The notes: generated from the sequence alone by a model not told the origin. A stretch of 64,000 bases of DNA from Chlorophyllum brunneum (GCA_963576785.1 OY756146.1:868001-932000); one strand, 5' to 3'; counted from the stretch's first letter, positions 23,941 to 36,795 are shown. Numbers and translations: made by a program.

Positions 23941-25679
23941 CAAGACTGACAAAAGAGTATCATTCTTCCTCTCACTGACTTCACATCAAGAATTTCACAG
24001 AGATTCAGAAGAAGAAGACACTTGGAGCTGTGATGGATGTTTCCTACCCCACCCCCGAGACTCGTTATATAGAACATTTTAACTCTGTTTCAAAAACTAT
24101 CTGGCCTGGACATAGGTTACTTGACTGCTTCCATACTAATGTATCTTTTATAGGATTCAACCAGGATGACCCCTACCTCTTGAAGATACTTTGGGATGAT
24201 GTAACAACAAATGCAATGACGGACTTCAAGTCCATCATTATTGGCATGGATGGCTTGGTCCACCCCAACCCCAACCCGCTCACTGGCCAGTTCACGGCAG
24301 CAGCCACTATTTGACACCTGGATGGAGGGAGCTCTATCATGAAGAGACTTGGAGGAATAACGTCGACTGACACAGAACTGGTGGCACAATACTTAGGAAT
24401 TACCAAAGTACTCGCCACTGACAACTACGACTAGGTTGAACACATCCATGTGTTCACCAACTCCCTCGCAGCCTCTCGGCTCCTGCTTGACTGTTTGTTG
24501 CACTCCTGTCAGCAGCAGTCCATCCTTACCTCAAAGGCACTCTTGACTTGGTTCAACAAGTCCAACCAACACTGCCTCTCATTTTATCACACTCCGTCAA
24601 AGTGCAAGTACGGAATACAAAAAGCCATGCATGACTGGATTCAGACAGTTGCCTGGCCCAACTGGGGTAGAAATCACCGAGTACCCAACTTGATCACCTA
24701 CCTATGCAAGAAGTCCACTGAACGCACCATTCACACATGGCAAGCCATGTTCGGCTTCAGGAAATACAGTGGTAGCTCCTTCCTCCACCTTTCAGTGTGA
24801 GCAAACAGAGCCTTCACTTTACTGTTGCACATCAAATCCGGCCCCTGGATACGAGAATGCAGGTATCAACCACAGCTCTTCGCAAGAGCATATCGTGCCA
24901 TTTTATGTCATGCCCCGATTGGTGAATACTGACTTCGGTTCTTCCCTAATGAGGATCTATCTTGCCACCACTGTGCCAATCAAATGGTCCAGACTAGGGC
25001 ACATATCCTTTATTGATGTAACACCTTCAATCATCACCATAGCATCGACACCATCAAGACATTCGTTAACTTCTTGTGTCACAACCCTGCCACGTTCAGC
25101 TTCCCCCCAGAACCTGATTGCCCTCATATCTGTGCCAGTTCAATACCCCCATTACATCATTGTCAAGTCCATCAGAGGTTCAGATCTGTGCCTGCATGAG
25201 TTTTTTCTTCTTTTAAATTTTTCTTGTGCTCTCCTGGTTATGGACTTCTATTCCATTTCTCTATTTCTCCCTTCCTTGCTTGTCTACTATTTTATGTAGT
25301 TTTCTTTCATTTTCCATCATTCCCGTGGTGTCTGGGTAAATACCCCTCTACATGCTAGTACCATTTGTTGTTCCCCCTTGTGTTTGCAAGTTGATAGTTT
25401 CTTTCTATCAATCTCTCTCTTTCACTCTCTCTATATCCACTCCCCTCTTTTTTACTCTTGTTCCTGCTGATCAACTTAGGTACCAAACATCTCTCTAGTG
25501 TACGTGTTAGATGGCATTGAGTCTCGTGGGGTTAGTTTACGAATAGTCTACTTTCCTTGCTCCAAATATTCTGTACATTCTGCCTTTGTATGTATGTACA
25601 TGTGGACTGCAATCGAGCACCGCTATATAAATTGATGATAAAAAATAAAAATAAAAATAAAAAAAAAGAAGAGCTTGAT

Positions 25680-26980
25680 ATGTTCAGGAAATACAATGTG
25701 TATGAGTTAGTTGACTACCCTACCAAGGGTGTTAATGTTGTTAAAAACAGATGGGTCTTCAACACTAAGTTGGACGGTTATTGCCATGCTTGACTAGTGG
25801 CTAAAGGTTTCTTACAGAAGGAAAATCTCGACTACAACAAGCTTTTCTCTCTAGTTGTCCGCTATGAAACTTCTTGTCTCCTGTTTTGCTTAGCAGTAGT
25901 CAAAGACTGGGAGATCAAAAGCATTGACATAAAAACTACCTATTTATATGGTAATCTGGATGAAGAAATCTTTATGGAGCAACTGGAAGGATTCATACTT
26001 GGATATAATAAAGTGTAAAGGTTATAAAAAGCATTGTATGGCCTTAAGCAAGTAGCTTGGCCTAGTGGCATGTGATGACAAAATCATTGCTTGCCATAGG
26101 TTTCAAGCAATGTCTATCTGATGCTGAAGTATACTACAATTGCTGTCCAAAGACTGGCTTGATTATGATTGCCCTTGTCTACATTGACAATGTTGTCTTC
26201 ATGGGCAAGAAGTGCCCCTTCTATTACCAAATGAAGAAAAACTTCATAGAACAATGGGAATGTTGTGACCTTGGAGAAACCACTGAGTTTCTTGGCATGA
26301 CTATCTTACAAGACTGGAAGAATAAGTGAATTTATGTTGATCAGATTTCATATCTTGACAAAGTTCTTGCTAAATTTGGTGTTGCCGTAAGGCTGACTCA
26401 AATGCCTCTTCTGGCAGGATGTGCCTTCCTGCCTTACAAGAGTACCATTAACCCTGAGTTCTGCCAGAAGTACCAACAACCCATTGGATCCCTGATGTAT
26501 CTCATGATTGGCTCATGATTTGATATTACTTATACTGTTGTGAAACTTAGTCAGCAAATGGCTAGTCCATCAGAGGAGTATTACAAGCATAGTTTATACT
26601 TGTGCTGCTACCTTCTGAGTATGAAACACTATCACCTAGTCTTTAATGGGCAATCTAAGAAGTCTATTTGGGACTTCTCTGATTCTGATTTCATAGGATG
26701 TCTTGCTACATGCAAATCTACTTCCAGTAACTTAGTCTTGTTTGCCAACAGACCAGTCTCTTGGTTAAGTTGCCAACAAGCTACCACAGTACTGTTTACT
26801 ACAGAAGCTGAGTATGTCACCATATGTGAGACATCTTGTCAACTGATTTAGATCCATCAGCTACTAGGTGAGATTAGTTTTGAACAACCCGCTCTACATA
26901 TTATGTATGACAATTTGGGTTCGACTTTCTGGGCTTCTAACCCAGTCATTGAACATTGATCCAAACATATCACAATTCAC
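25680..26980 (+). pseudogene. Copia 1 reverse transcriptase/RNase H, broken
   Basis: RT motifs include NRWVFNTKLDG, a degraded ARLVAKGF equivalent, and SIDIKTTYLYGNLDEEIFMEQLEGF. IALVYIDNVVFMG is the active-site block with Asn in place of the second Asp. RNase H follows (SDFIGCLATCKSTSSN, TTEAEYV). Multiple in-frame stops are present. Confidence 0.65.
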
Positions 26981-27161
26981 TGGCATTTTATCCATGAACT
27001 CATTGAGATAGATAGTATCAAATTATTTTATGTTAAGTCTGAAAAGAACTCTGCCAACATCTGTATGAAAAGTCTGGATACTGTTAAATTCCAACAATGT
27101 CACAATTATTTACCTATTCAGTTTGGTACTTGATTCATATTGCACTTTGAACTAGGAGAAA

Positions 27162-27605
27162 TGTTGTCATTTGCACTTTCTAAGCTGTATTACATGTGAC
27201 TAGCTCTTCAGTATATTATTCATCTAATATTTGTCATTGAGGCTGCACTCTCTGACTCACATTATGCACCTCTTACTTATGTATTTCATGAGCTGACTGA
27301 TTGCTATTACTCCAATTATGCTACTGGACACCACTAATGATATTACAGTATTTCAAGGGACTCCATAGTCATTACTAACTCATTATGCATAGTTATTACT
27401 CATAAGTCTTAGGGTTTGCTACCCAGACACTTAGTATATAAAGCAGCATGTATTCCCTTATGTTTCCTTAGACAATCTACTCAATTATTCTACCTCACTC
27501 TACTCAACTCATAGCAACTCTTTTAGTAACTTTACTGTCTACTAACCAAACTATCAGTAAGTCAGATTATCCATCTGTCACTACATGTTACTGTGCTGGA
27601 AAATA
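27162..27605 (+). repeat. 3' LTR of Copia element 1
   Basis: 444 bp aligned with 17542-17987, with many transition differences. The final bases have drifted (GGAAAATA against GTTCAACA). A purine-rich tract (ACTAGGAGAAA) precedes it, as expected of a polypurine tract. Confidence 0.65.
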
Positions 27606-28382
27606 TGTATAATGTGAGTCAGTGTTATGTCCAAACCTCAAACCTACATCAGAGATTATGACAAGTTCCCAGAAGCAATACCACTTGTTCCACCACTATG
27701 ATCTAACAACACCATCATTGACTTTCTACTTCAACTAGCTTGGAATACATACCATACTTGTATGTATGCAACACCAATGGACTCTACTTATGTACTATCA
27801 AGAACAACCTCTATGGCACCTGGAATAACAGTTGGAAAGCACAACTTACTACCAAAGAAACAATACAGTACATCCACCCTTATATGTACACTTGTAGTCC
27901 AGTACTTGAAGTACTCATTCACCAACAAGTTGCCAATGGAATCTATTATATAGAGATGCAACCAAGGGACTTATTACCAGATGATGAATCTGCTATACCT
28001 AGTAGTGACAGCAATGACTCTCCCCATCCACTATTGTAATCCACTCAAGCCTTTGTCAAGTCACCCAAGTCTTACCTCTCTGAAGAGCTAACTACACTGA
28101 CATTGTCCTTGTCATCCGATTTGATCAGCCAATGAATACAATCCTTCCATCACCACCATCATCATTATTGCCATCTACCACTTTGTCCTGCATGTCCTGT
28201 GACTGCAGCTATTCCAATGAATCTCTATTGTCATCATCTGAGATCTCCGAGGATGAGTAAGCACTCATCCTTTTCATTTTCTTCAGTTTCACTTCACTCT
28301 ATGTTTAGTTGTTTCACCTTTATCAGTTTCATGTCTATCTTTAGTAGTATTTCATTGTTATGACCTTAGTCTAGGACTCAGG

Positions 28383-28965
28383 TGTTGAGGAAACAACCAT
28401 AATGAGTTGTTTGCTGGGGGCAGCAGTAAATGCAGTGGGAGAGAACGTAGGGTCTACTCACTAAGATAATAAGCTTCTATCTGATACCTATAGAAAGGTA
28501 ATTCAGATAGACAGATATTATTGATGAAATGGTCAAGGTCAGTATTGACTTGATTAAAGTTGAGTAGATCAGTGTTTGGGTTGTACTGGAGAATGTAGGA
28601 AATGATGAAAGAGGTTGTTTGATTGAACAAAATGCAGAACTAGGTCTGCTACATGGGGTTTATATACATGTTAGAGCATAGGCAAGTTATACTACATAAA
28701 ATACTAGAAATACATAGAATGTTCTTTATGACTCCTATTAACTGTGGCATAGTGCCTGCGGAGTACTGCAGAACATATTATACCAGTCATTGGAACTATG
28801 TAGAATAATCTATCAAGTACCAATTGACATTATGACTCTCATCATATGCAGAGCAACTCATAGGAAGTTACTACAGATTTGAAGTTACTGGAAAGTAACG
28901 GATCATTCTATTATTATCATAATGACCTCATAGTCTATTTCTAGAATATGTCCAAAACTTCAACA
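28383..28965. repeat. solo LTR (Copia 2 family) in the DNA transposon
   Basis: 583 bp, TGTTGAGGAAACAACC to CTTCAACA, flanked by the 5-bp target duplication TCAGG on both sides. It is homologous to the LTRs of Copia element 2. It sits in the right part of the DNA transposon. Confidence 0.85.
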
Positions 28966-30120
28966 TCAGGTTGCAAGTCTTTGGATAAAGACAAGAAAGT
29001 GGAAAGAAGAGAAAGGGATAATATGATTGGTAAAGTGTAAGGAATACATTAAGTATTACTATACTTTATATACTAGTGGTAAGTGCTAATAATAAAGGAA
29101 CAGAGTAAAGGAGTCATACGGATGAATAGAATGAGTCAAGAAGAGTACAGCTTTAAGGGATGAAACAAGAGGGTGAAATGGCTACATAGGAATGATGAGT
29201 GTGACGGGTGCATAATAGGAATGTACTGTTTATCTATAGTTCATAACATTCATCATGTGTTTTATATCTATCAGTTTCATATTGTGAAATGTGTTTCAGT
29301 CTCATTATCTATACTCCGTAGTATTTATAGAAAAGAAGTAGTTAGTATAAATAGCCAACTGTATTAGGAAGTCAAAGCTTAAGCTTTGATCTTCTACAAG
29401 GATAGCCTTCTTGATCACCCAAGAAGAGTTTCCATTGACAGTTGCTGTCAATCAACAGAAGATTGCTTAACTGCTTATTCCCTACTCACTCTCATTGCTC
29501 AGAGCTACAAAATAAACAGGATTGCCATTTCTTGGTTAAGTAATGACAGTTTGATAACACTTGCTTATCCAGTAACTTGGCTAAGATAGGTATTAAGGCT
29601 ATACCCTAGAGGTCACATCCTCTTCTATTGCCCTTAGTAGCCAAACCTGTAACAGTCAGAGGGTGCAGCCTTGATGATGAATATTATATAAATAATAGAC
29701 TGAAGAGCTAGCCACATGAAATACAACTAGTAAGTGCAAATGACAACAATGATCCATTTTTTTGACTGCTTCAATAATGCATTTGCAAGTGCTCACATTC
29801 TGCTGAAGGCTAGAGAAGAAGTGGGGCTCATGCAGGCATTCCAAACCCATTGGGATGGCCTTTCATTTGCAAACACTTGTTGTAATAAGATTATAGTCTA
29901 TGTAGGCCCCAGCAGGGAGATAAATGTCAATATTAGGGTCATAAAGGTATGTGGTACAACATCTTATAATAACTGTCTTATGCATTTGCATAGAAGTAGC
30001 ATAGGATGTAAATTTTCTTGGTCTATATATTCTAGTACATGTTGGTACATAGTGTTATGAGGTGCTATGTCACATTTGCACAATAATCAGTTGTGGACTC
30101 ATAAATATATTGAAAAAAGT
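28966..30120. other. AT-rich interior of the DNA transposon
   Basis: No recognisable transposase. Small + frames at 29173, 29386 and 29734 have no identifiable motif. A palindromic AAAGCTTAAGCTTT lies at about 29375-29388. CpG is scarce throughout. Confidence 0.35.
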
Positions 30121-30215
30121 TTAATATGTCTGACATGGCATGTCATGTGACAAAGTTCCTGGGGTCTCTGCTGAAAATGGTAAGTCTTGGTAGCAAGGTG
30201 CTCCGGCTTTCCATA

Positions 30216-30440
30216 GATAGAGAGTGGAAGAGGATTTTAATCAGTGTCATTTGGATTTCCAACAGAGCACTGTACAATGCAATGTCCCTGCCACTTGTAA
30301 CAAAGCTTGAAGATCTGTTGAGGGTTTTTCCACTGAACCTATTTTTTCTGAAGCCGGGAAAAGGACCACACAATTTGCTTATGTTCAGAGTTTCGAGGGC
30401 CAAAGAATTATTTATGGGGAAAGTGGGCAAGGAGTGACCC
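30216..30440 (-). pseudogene. psiS2, right part
   Basis: Continues psiS2 beyond the transposon and corresponds to about 56020-56310 of the intact gene, the linker between SH3 and PX. The conserved block read on + is CACTTGTAACAAAGCTTGAAG..CTGTTGAG followed by GGGAAAAGGACC. Compared with the intact copy, many CG sites are TG or CA. Confidence 0.65.
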
Positions 30441-30539
30441 CTTCCTTATAAGGAAATTGACACAATGTATGATGTAACTGGTCCCGTCTTGTGTAAGTAG
30501 ATGGATTAGACTAGGAGAGATGACATACACACAATGGGT

Positions 30540-30890
30540 ATTACATTCGCGATATCATAACATTGTTTGTCTGGTGCTAGTTGTCACACCTCTGCATATT
30601 GTAGAAGACACTAGTACAGTTACCCCGAATATCCTTCAAGCCACACTCTTCATATCAAACACAGCACTCACATCTCTACATTCTTCATTTCCTTGCACCT
30701 AATCCCCATCAACAAATGGTGAGGAAAACCACACCTCCAGCACTCCCATTAGCTACCATTAAAGTATTGATTCTGATAATGATGGCTGTAGGAGTCCTGC
30801 TTGGGAGCTCAAAAAGTGGATTTTCAAGCACCTTTGTCCATCCTGATCACCCACCAGGTTTCCATGAGTTAAACATTGAGTTTACAGAAG
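30540..30890 (+). pseudogene. receptor relic, exon 3 to exon 4, CpG-depleted
   Basis: Homologous to 13345-13720 (CTCTTCATATCAAACACAGC, CAACAAATGGT, GCTGTAGGAGTCC.GCTTGGGAG, then TTTGTCCATCCTGATCA). It sits in the same place in the unit, right after the sorting nexin relic. It carries more TG/CA at former CG positions than its sister. Confidence 0.55.
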
Positions 30891-31224
30891 GAAGAGGCTA
30901 AAGTCAGGTCTTAATTCTAATGTACTGTAGCTACAGCAAACTTTGTCCTTTGTTCTGTTATAGCCTCTAATGGAAACCCAATGAGTCCAGGTGGTTATGT
31001 TCTTTGAACCAGAGTGTTAAGCATGCCATATACAAGCCTTGTCAATTTCTGGAGAGAAGATACCTACCCAAAAATTTTCTTTCAACATTCCCTTTGACAC
31101 CATAATCCACTGCCCCTCTTACTGACTGCATCCTGATTCCTGTTACAGTTTACCTGCAGGACCACAACCAGATATCCATTTCCTGTCATCAAAATTTGGT
31201 CCCCAACCCAGCTATACCCCTACC

Positions 31225-31443
31225 CTATCTTCATCCCCAACATTCTGGGCTTCTTTCATCCTCATTCTAGGGCAGAACTTGATGACAACTTATTTGTCAA
31301 GTTGCAAATCATAGATGTAATTCCTGTCATCATCGGAGCCATGATGGATGGACTTTTTGTGAGTTGGGTTGCATCTATAAATTCTGAGATGCACAATGTT
31401 TAAAGCTATCATTATAGATATGGCAATGTTATATGGTACAGCG
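31225..31443 (+). pseudogene. psiR6, left part: 3' half of exon 1, intron 1, start of exon 2
   Basis: ATTCTGGGCTTCTTTCATCCTCATTCTAGGGCAGAACTTGA matches R5 exon 1. The exon ends at ATGGATGGACTTTTT|GTGAGT and intron 1 follows. Exon 2 opens at ATATGGCAATGTTATATGGTACAGC, where the LTR of Copia element 2 begins. The promoter and the first 80 codons are missing: upstream DNA joins directly to mid-exon 1. Confidence 0.7.
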
Positions 31444-32014
31444 TGTTAAGGAAATGACCGTAACAAGTTGTTTGCTGGGGGCAGCAGTAAATGCAGTGGG
31501 AGAGAACATAGAGTCTACTCACCAAGATAATAAGCTTCTATCTGATACCTATAGAAAGGTAATTCAGATAGACAAATATTAGTAATGAAACGGTTGGTGT
31601 CAGAGGTAGACAAGTTATAGTCAAGGAGATCGAGACTGGTATTGTACTCAAGAAGATAAGTGATGATGAAGAAGTTGTTTGATTGAACAAGATGCAGAAC
31701 TAGGTCTGCTACATAGGGTTTATATACATATTAGAGCATAGGCAAGTCATACTACATAAAATACTAGGAATACATAGAAGTTTCTTATGACTCCTATTAA
31801 CTACGGCGTAGTGCCTGCAGAGTACTGCAGAACATATTATACTAGTCATTGGTACTATGTAGAATAATCTATCAAGTACTTATGACTCTCATTGTATGCA
31901 GAGCAACTCATAGGAAGTTACTACAGATTAAAGTTACTAGAAAGTAACAGATCAGTCTATTATTATCATAATGACCTCATAGTCTATTTCTAGAATATGT
32001 CCAAAACTTCAACA
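31444..32014 (-). repeat. 3' LTR of Copia element 2
   Basis: 571 bp, TGTTAAGGAAATGACC to CTTCAACA. The RNase H stop codon lies immediately beyond it. Confidence 0.85.
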
Positions 32015-33420
32015 TCAGATACCAATTTCTTCCAACAAATTGACAGTCCAAACAAGTTGTCGACTGCAATCTGACAAAGCCATATACTCAGCTTCAGTGG
32101 AAGATAATGCGACTGTTTTCTGTTTTCTACTTAGCCAAGCAATAGCTCCACTGGCTAATAAACAGAAATATCCAGTTACAGATTTACAACTAATTGGATC
32201 ACCAGCCCAATCAGAGTTGGAAAACGCATTAAGGCCTTGTATAGAACTTCCATTATAGGTAATTCTATATTTGCAAGTAGCATTAAGATACTTTAGCAAA
32301 TGTAAGCCTGCATTATAATGTGCTTTAGTAGGGTTGGTCATATGTTGTGATAACTTGACAGTGGCAAATGCTATGTTAGGCTGACTGCCTATCATCAGAT
32401 ACATAACTGATCCTACTAACTGTTGATACCTCTTTATGAAGTCAGATGTTGCTTGTCCTGTATTGGATTTGAAAATAAATCCATTTGGTAATGGAATTTC
32501 TTCTTTTCCAACTACTTTAAATCGATCAAGAACTTTTCCTAGATAATCTATTTGATCTAGGGTGATTGATTGGTTTATAGGATTTCGCGAAATTTTCATG
32601 CCAAGAAACTCTTTGGACCAAGGTCTCAGCATTCCCATTTCTTCATAAAGAGTGCTTGCTTCTCATGTAGAAGTCTAGAACCTCTGATTCCGACAAACAT
32701 TGAGTCATTTACATAGACTAGAGCTATAATAAGCTCTTTGGTTTCAGGGTCGTAGTAATAATAAACTCCAGCATCTAACTTGGATCGGACAAATCCTAGG
32801 TTGGTCATTGACTTAGTCAATTCCTTCCACCATTGTCATCCAGATTCCTTTAGTCCATAAATAGCTCAGTTTAATTTCCAAACTGTATTATCACGACCTG
32901 TATTGAAACCTTCTGGAAGTTCCATATAGAGCTCTTCATCCAGTTTTCCATAGAGATAAGCAGTTTTAACATCTAAACTGAGCATCTCCCAATCATTGAG
33001 GGCAGTGACTGCAAATATGAGTCACACTGTCTCATAACAGACTACTGGTGAAAATAATTCATCGTAATCGATTCCCTCTATCTGAGAGAATCCTTTTGCT
33101 ACTAGTTGAGCATGGTATCGACCGTCTGATTTGGGTATGAAGACCCATCTATTTTTGACAGCTTTTCTTCTAGGCAGAAGTTTGGCTAAGTTATAAACAT
33201 GTCTTTTTCTGAGTGAATTTAACTCTTTTAAGCATGCTTTCCACCATTTAGATTTCTCTTCCGATGGTAGTCAATCTAGATCCTTGAAAGTAATAGGAAC
33301 TAATGGTGATTCGACTTTTTGAGTACACAGATAATCAATCATTCCTACTCCTCCTTCTCTGCATAAGTCTTCTATTGTAAAAGCTTCATGCTGAGAATGT
33401 CTATTGATTATTCCAGGTTT
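32015..33420 (-). pseudogene. Copia 2 reverse transcriptase/RNase H, broken
   Basis: RT fragments contain LVYVNDSMFVG, the YVDD active site with Asn replacing the first Asp, followed across a frameshift (about 32630) by KEFLGMKISRNP. The RNase H part has SDWAGDPISCKSVTGYF and SSTEAEYMALSDCSRQLVW. Upstream RT sequence to about 33400 is open only in pieces. Confidence 0.7.
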
Positions 33421-33624
33421 GGAAGCCTCTGATTAAATTTGTCTAACAAGTCTACTTGTAGAGCTTGTTAATTTTGACTTAGGAGGTTGGAACATCTCAT
33501 AGTCCTGGAGTATTTTGGTCAGATGCTTTGTAGAACCATAGAAGTTTCCTGGACATTCAGGTACTTTTCTGGTTCTTTGCAGTCTCTGAGGTATTTCAGG
33601 AACCAGTATTTGATCTGAGTGACC

Positions 33625-35532
33625 TCATGGTACAGAAGGACCAGTATTCCGATCATCTTTGACAGGGGTATAGGGTATGAAAGGTTGTACATCCGGATCA
33701 TCTCTTTGAGAAGACAGATGGTTTGGACCTTCAGGGTGATTAGGTGGATCAGCATATGATAACCCATCACTGTCATTGTCTTCTGGTGTTTGTGCTTCTC
33801 TTGGTGGAAAGAGAATGTTTTGCACAATACTATCACACTCCTCTTGAACATCTGTATCGATATTTGGTGCTTTTCCCTTTCCTTTATTCTTTTTAGTTTC
33901 AGGGAAAGGAGTTGGAATTCGTCCATGAACAGGTCTATAAATCCTATCTTCTGGAGAACCTTCAGGAGAAGTTTGGGGTATAGGACCAGGTGGTCTATCA
34001 ATAGGTAAACCAGTAGATGGATCTGGAGCATGGAAGACAATTACTTCTGAAGGTGTGCTTCGAGAAGTAGAAGATGATGGTTGGTTCATCCGTTCTTCTT
34101 GCTTCTTCCCAATACATTTGGGGAAGTGTTCTTTGCTAAATACGGCTGTTGGAGATGTATAGATCACATTTCCATTTAGGTGCCTCATGAAACAATAGTT
34201 TTTCCTATCTAATGTCCAACCAAGGAAAATCATGAGTTCTGACTTTGCTGTCAGTTTATTGTCTCTTATCTCTTTTGGGAGAAAGACATAAGTACTGCAG
34301 CCAAAGACTCTCTCTTTGGAGATGTCTAGAATCTTCTGATTTAATACTTCATAAGGTGTTTTCCACATGAGCTGTGATACCAGTGTTTTATTATAGATAT
34401 ATATCGCATGATCTATAGAAAACTCCCACCAACCATCAGGAATACAAGCATGATGCCTCATGGCTTCTGCTTTATCCATCAAAGTTCGGTTCAAGCATTC
34501 CGCTCATCCATTCTGTTGGTGTATGTGTGGTGCACTAGTCTCATGTATAATCCCTAATGAGCACAAATGAGATTGTAACTCATCAGTTGCATACTCTCCT
34601 CCTCTATCAGTGCAGAGATTTTTTAATTTAGTCTTGTATTGGGTCTGAATTAAGGCAATGAAATTTTTCATTTCTTCTACTGCTTCTGATTTCTTATGGA
34701 GGAAGCAAATCCATCCATGAGAGGAAAAGTTGTCCATTATGGTCATGACCCATTTAAATTTATGGTAAGAAAGAATCGGAAGTTCAACTAAATCTGAGTG
34801 AATTCTTCCAAATGGATGCTTTGTGTATGTAGGGTTCTCTCTAAAGGGTTTCTGGTGCATCTTTCCCTTGGCACAACCATCACAGACTGGTTTTTGCTTG
34901 GGAATTTGCACCAGAGTAAACCCAATCATATTTTTCTCAAAATGATTGAGGATACGATTAGAGGGATGTCCTAATCTCACATGTACAACTTTGTAGCCAA
35001 TGATTGGATCTGCAGCCATAGCTGCATGTTCCGAATGTACAATTTTGGTATTAACAAAATGTAAAGTAGTGTTACAACTTGCTGAAGGATATGCTTGAAG
35101 AATAGCATTTCCTTCGCTATCAACTACTACTGATTTGTTGGCATCTGTTCTAACAGTTTTGCCATCCTGGCATAACCGTCCCACTGACATTAGTTGTTTA
35201 GAGGTGCCTTTTAGAAGGAAGACTGGATATATTAATATCTGCATTGGTTGAACACTATTAGTCTTCTTGTTATAGACTCTATGCTTAAGCATAACTATGC
35301 CAAGACCAACTGCATTAAGGTAGGGACCTTGTGCTCCTACAGTTTTAATTGGGATCGAAACTTTAAGTTCTTCGAAGTTGATGAAGTCTTCTGCATAAGG
35401 GGTATAATGACATGATGCCCCTGAGTCTAATAACCATATGTCACTATATTCTTCTAGTGGCATTATAATTTGATCATTGCTTAGCGATCGAGATCTTATT
35501 TGATCCGGTACTCTTAAATATTGATTGGGCAT
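33625..35532 (-). pseudogene. Copia 2 protease-integrase, one in-frame stop
   Basis: 34504-35532 encodes WLLDSGASCHYTPY (protease), HVRLGHPSNR and CDGCAKGK (zinc region), SDLVELPILSYHKFKW, and TDRGGEY (integrase core). The frame meets TGA right after HQQNG, where related elements carry Arg, a CGA-to-TGA type change. It then reopens as NRTLMDKAEAMRHHACIPDGWW and runs to 33625. Apart from that stop the two halves are long and well preserved. Confidence 0.75.
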
Positions 35533-35565
35533 ATGTGTAGAGAAACAAGAAAATTGAGAAGTGTT

Positions 35566-36790
35566 TTAACACTTCTCATTTATCAATTCACATATATCAA
35601 CATAATTATGGGATCCTAAAGATCCTGATGATGTATTTATATGCCCAGCCCCCCACATCCCTTCCCCTTGCCCTTGCCCTTCTTCTTGCGAAGTCAGCCG
35701 GTCAGCATATTGGTGACAGGACTGTATATCAGGGTTAGTAAGAGTATCTGAGATCAAATTGATCATGTACCCAGCTCCTCCCTTCTTCTTGAAGTCGCTT
35801 CCATAGTCAGGGAACGAAAGTCCAAGAGACACCTCGGATTGAGGTGCCGAAGCAAAGGGTTTGGACTTGGGAGACTTCAGAAGGGGCCCAGAAGAGGGTC
35901 CTGCAACATTTGCAGGGTTCCTGGAGTCACGGATGTCGTAGGTGACATCCTAAGCCAGCGCCATGAGGTTGTCAACCTCCTTCTCACCTTCAAGCCGCTT
36001 GAAGACTTCATCTACCAACACTGTAAGTGTGGCAGGTCGCCTATAAGTGGTCTTGACCTTCTGAGTAAGAGAATATTTCTTACTCTGAAAGCACTCCGTA
36101 GGAGGGGAGGCCCGAGGAAGAGGAGGAAACTTCTCGTCGTAGGTCCTCACAGCCGGTGCTACTATTTCCTCCAGAGGAGGAAGGTAGAACAGCCAAACCT
36201 CTCCGGGTTCAAGCAAATCACCCCGGGCAATAGAGTCCATGCTTGGGATCTTTACCACATGGTGCATAGCCAAATTGATTTTTGTCCCAAATTTGGGAGA
36301 AACTATTAAGGTATATAGTGAACCAATAGATAAAAGAAAATTGAAGCAGACACAAGTCATATTAATGTCGGGGTTATTATGCTTCAAGAACCATTCACTC
36401 ACCCTTGTGTATCCCTCACAGGTACAACCTGGGGGATGACCAGAAGGAACAGAAGGTGCACTGGGAGGTGTTACTGATCATCCTTGTTGGGTGCGGGGAT
36501 GAGAGACCTCGTGCATCCTTTGATCATAACAATCGAGAGCATGTTTCTTTGCCATTTGCATGGGCAAAGGACCAGTGACGCAGTCACACCAGGTGATCAC
36601 CTGTTGGATCTGCAGTGAGTTTTCAAGAAGGGTGGTAAAACATAAGTTTCATGCTTCAGCATGCACCTTCTTTTCGAGCTCAGCACGAGCGTTCTCTTGT
36701 ACCTGCTGAACCTTCTTGGGATTAACCCAAGTAACAGGCTTAGGTCTCTCACTCACTAAAACACGAGTGGTTGGAGGAGTGGGAGTGGGA
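35566..36790 (-). other. Copia 2 internal region of uncertain content
   Basis: Two minus frames, 88 aa at 35832-35566 and 150 aa at 36402-35950, lie between gag and protease. The longer one (SLTQKVKTTYRRPATLTVLVDEVFKRLE) may be captured or gag-derived sequence; I cannot assign it. Confidence 0.35.
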
Positions 36791-36795
36791 ACGGG

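Larger units (their letters stand above)
22017..25667 (+). mobile_element. non-LTR retrotransposon (LINE), 5'-truncated, in the Copia 1 RT gene
   Basis: It is flanked by a 12-bp target duplication and ends in an (AAAAT)n/A tail (about 25640-25667). The reverse transcriptase shows FDVAQFFPSLNHDLL, GVGQGLALSPILSALY and FVDDSTLIAQS at 22290-22740. The thumb region continues after a solo LTR, and an RNase H-like domain (HVFTNSLAASRLLLDCL) lies at about 24440-24660. No endonuclease domain is present, so the copy is 5'-truncated. Several stops break it. Confidence 0.8.
17542..27605 (+). mobile_element. Copia (Ty1-type) LTR retrotransposon 1, decayed and nested
   Basis: Order on + is LTR, gag, protease, integrase, RT, RNase H, LTR, the Ty1/Copia order. 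Gag-like frames run 18234-19680. The protease motif DSGA is at about 19840. GAG-pre-integrase and integrase occupy 20251-20787, with the HxxxH/CxxC-like start and the DNGGEY catalytic block. RT and RNase H frames are at 25680-26851. Numerous stops and frameshifts are present and the RT active site reads YIDN instead of YIDD. A LINE splits the RT region. No clear target duplication was found around the outer LTRs. Confidence 0.75.
16843..30213. mobile_element. DNA transposon with 33-bp TIRs and TA target duplication, hosting nested elements
   Basis: The left terminus 16843-16875 and the reverse complement of the right terminus 30181-30213 match at 32 of 33 positions, and both are flanked by TA (16841-16842 and 30214-30215). 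Both flanks continue as the same sorting nexin pseudogene, so the element interrupted psiS2. Removing nested insertions leaves about 2.7 kb. No transposase motif was recognised in what remains; frames at 27740-28039, 29386-29589 and 29734-30060 are unidentified. The TA duplication fits Tc1/mariner-type elements, but the superfamily is not established. Confidence 0.65.
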
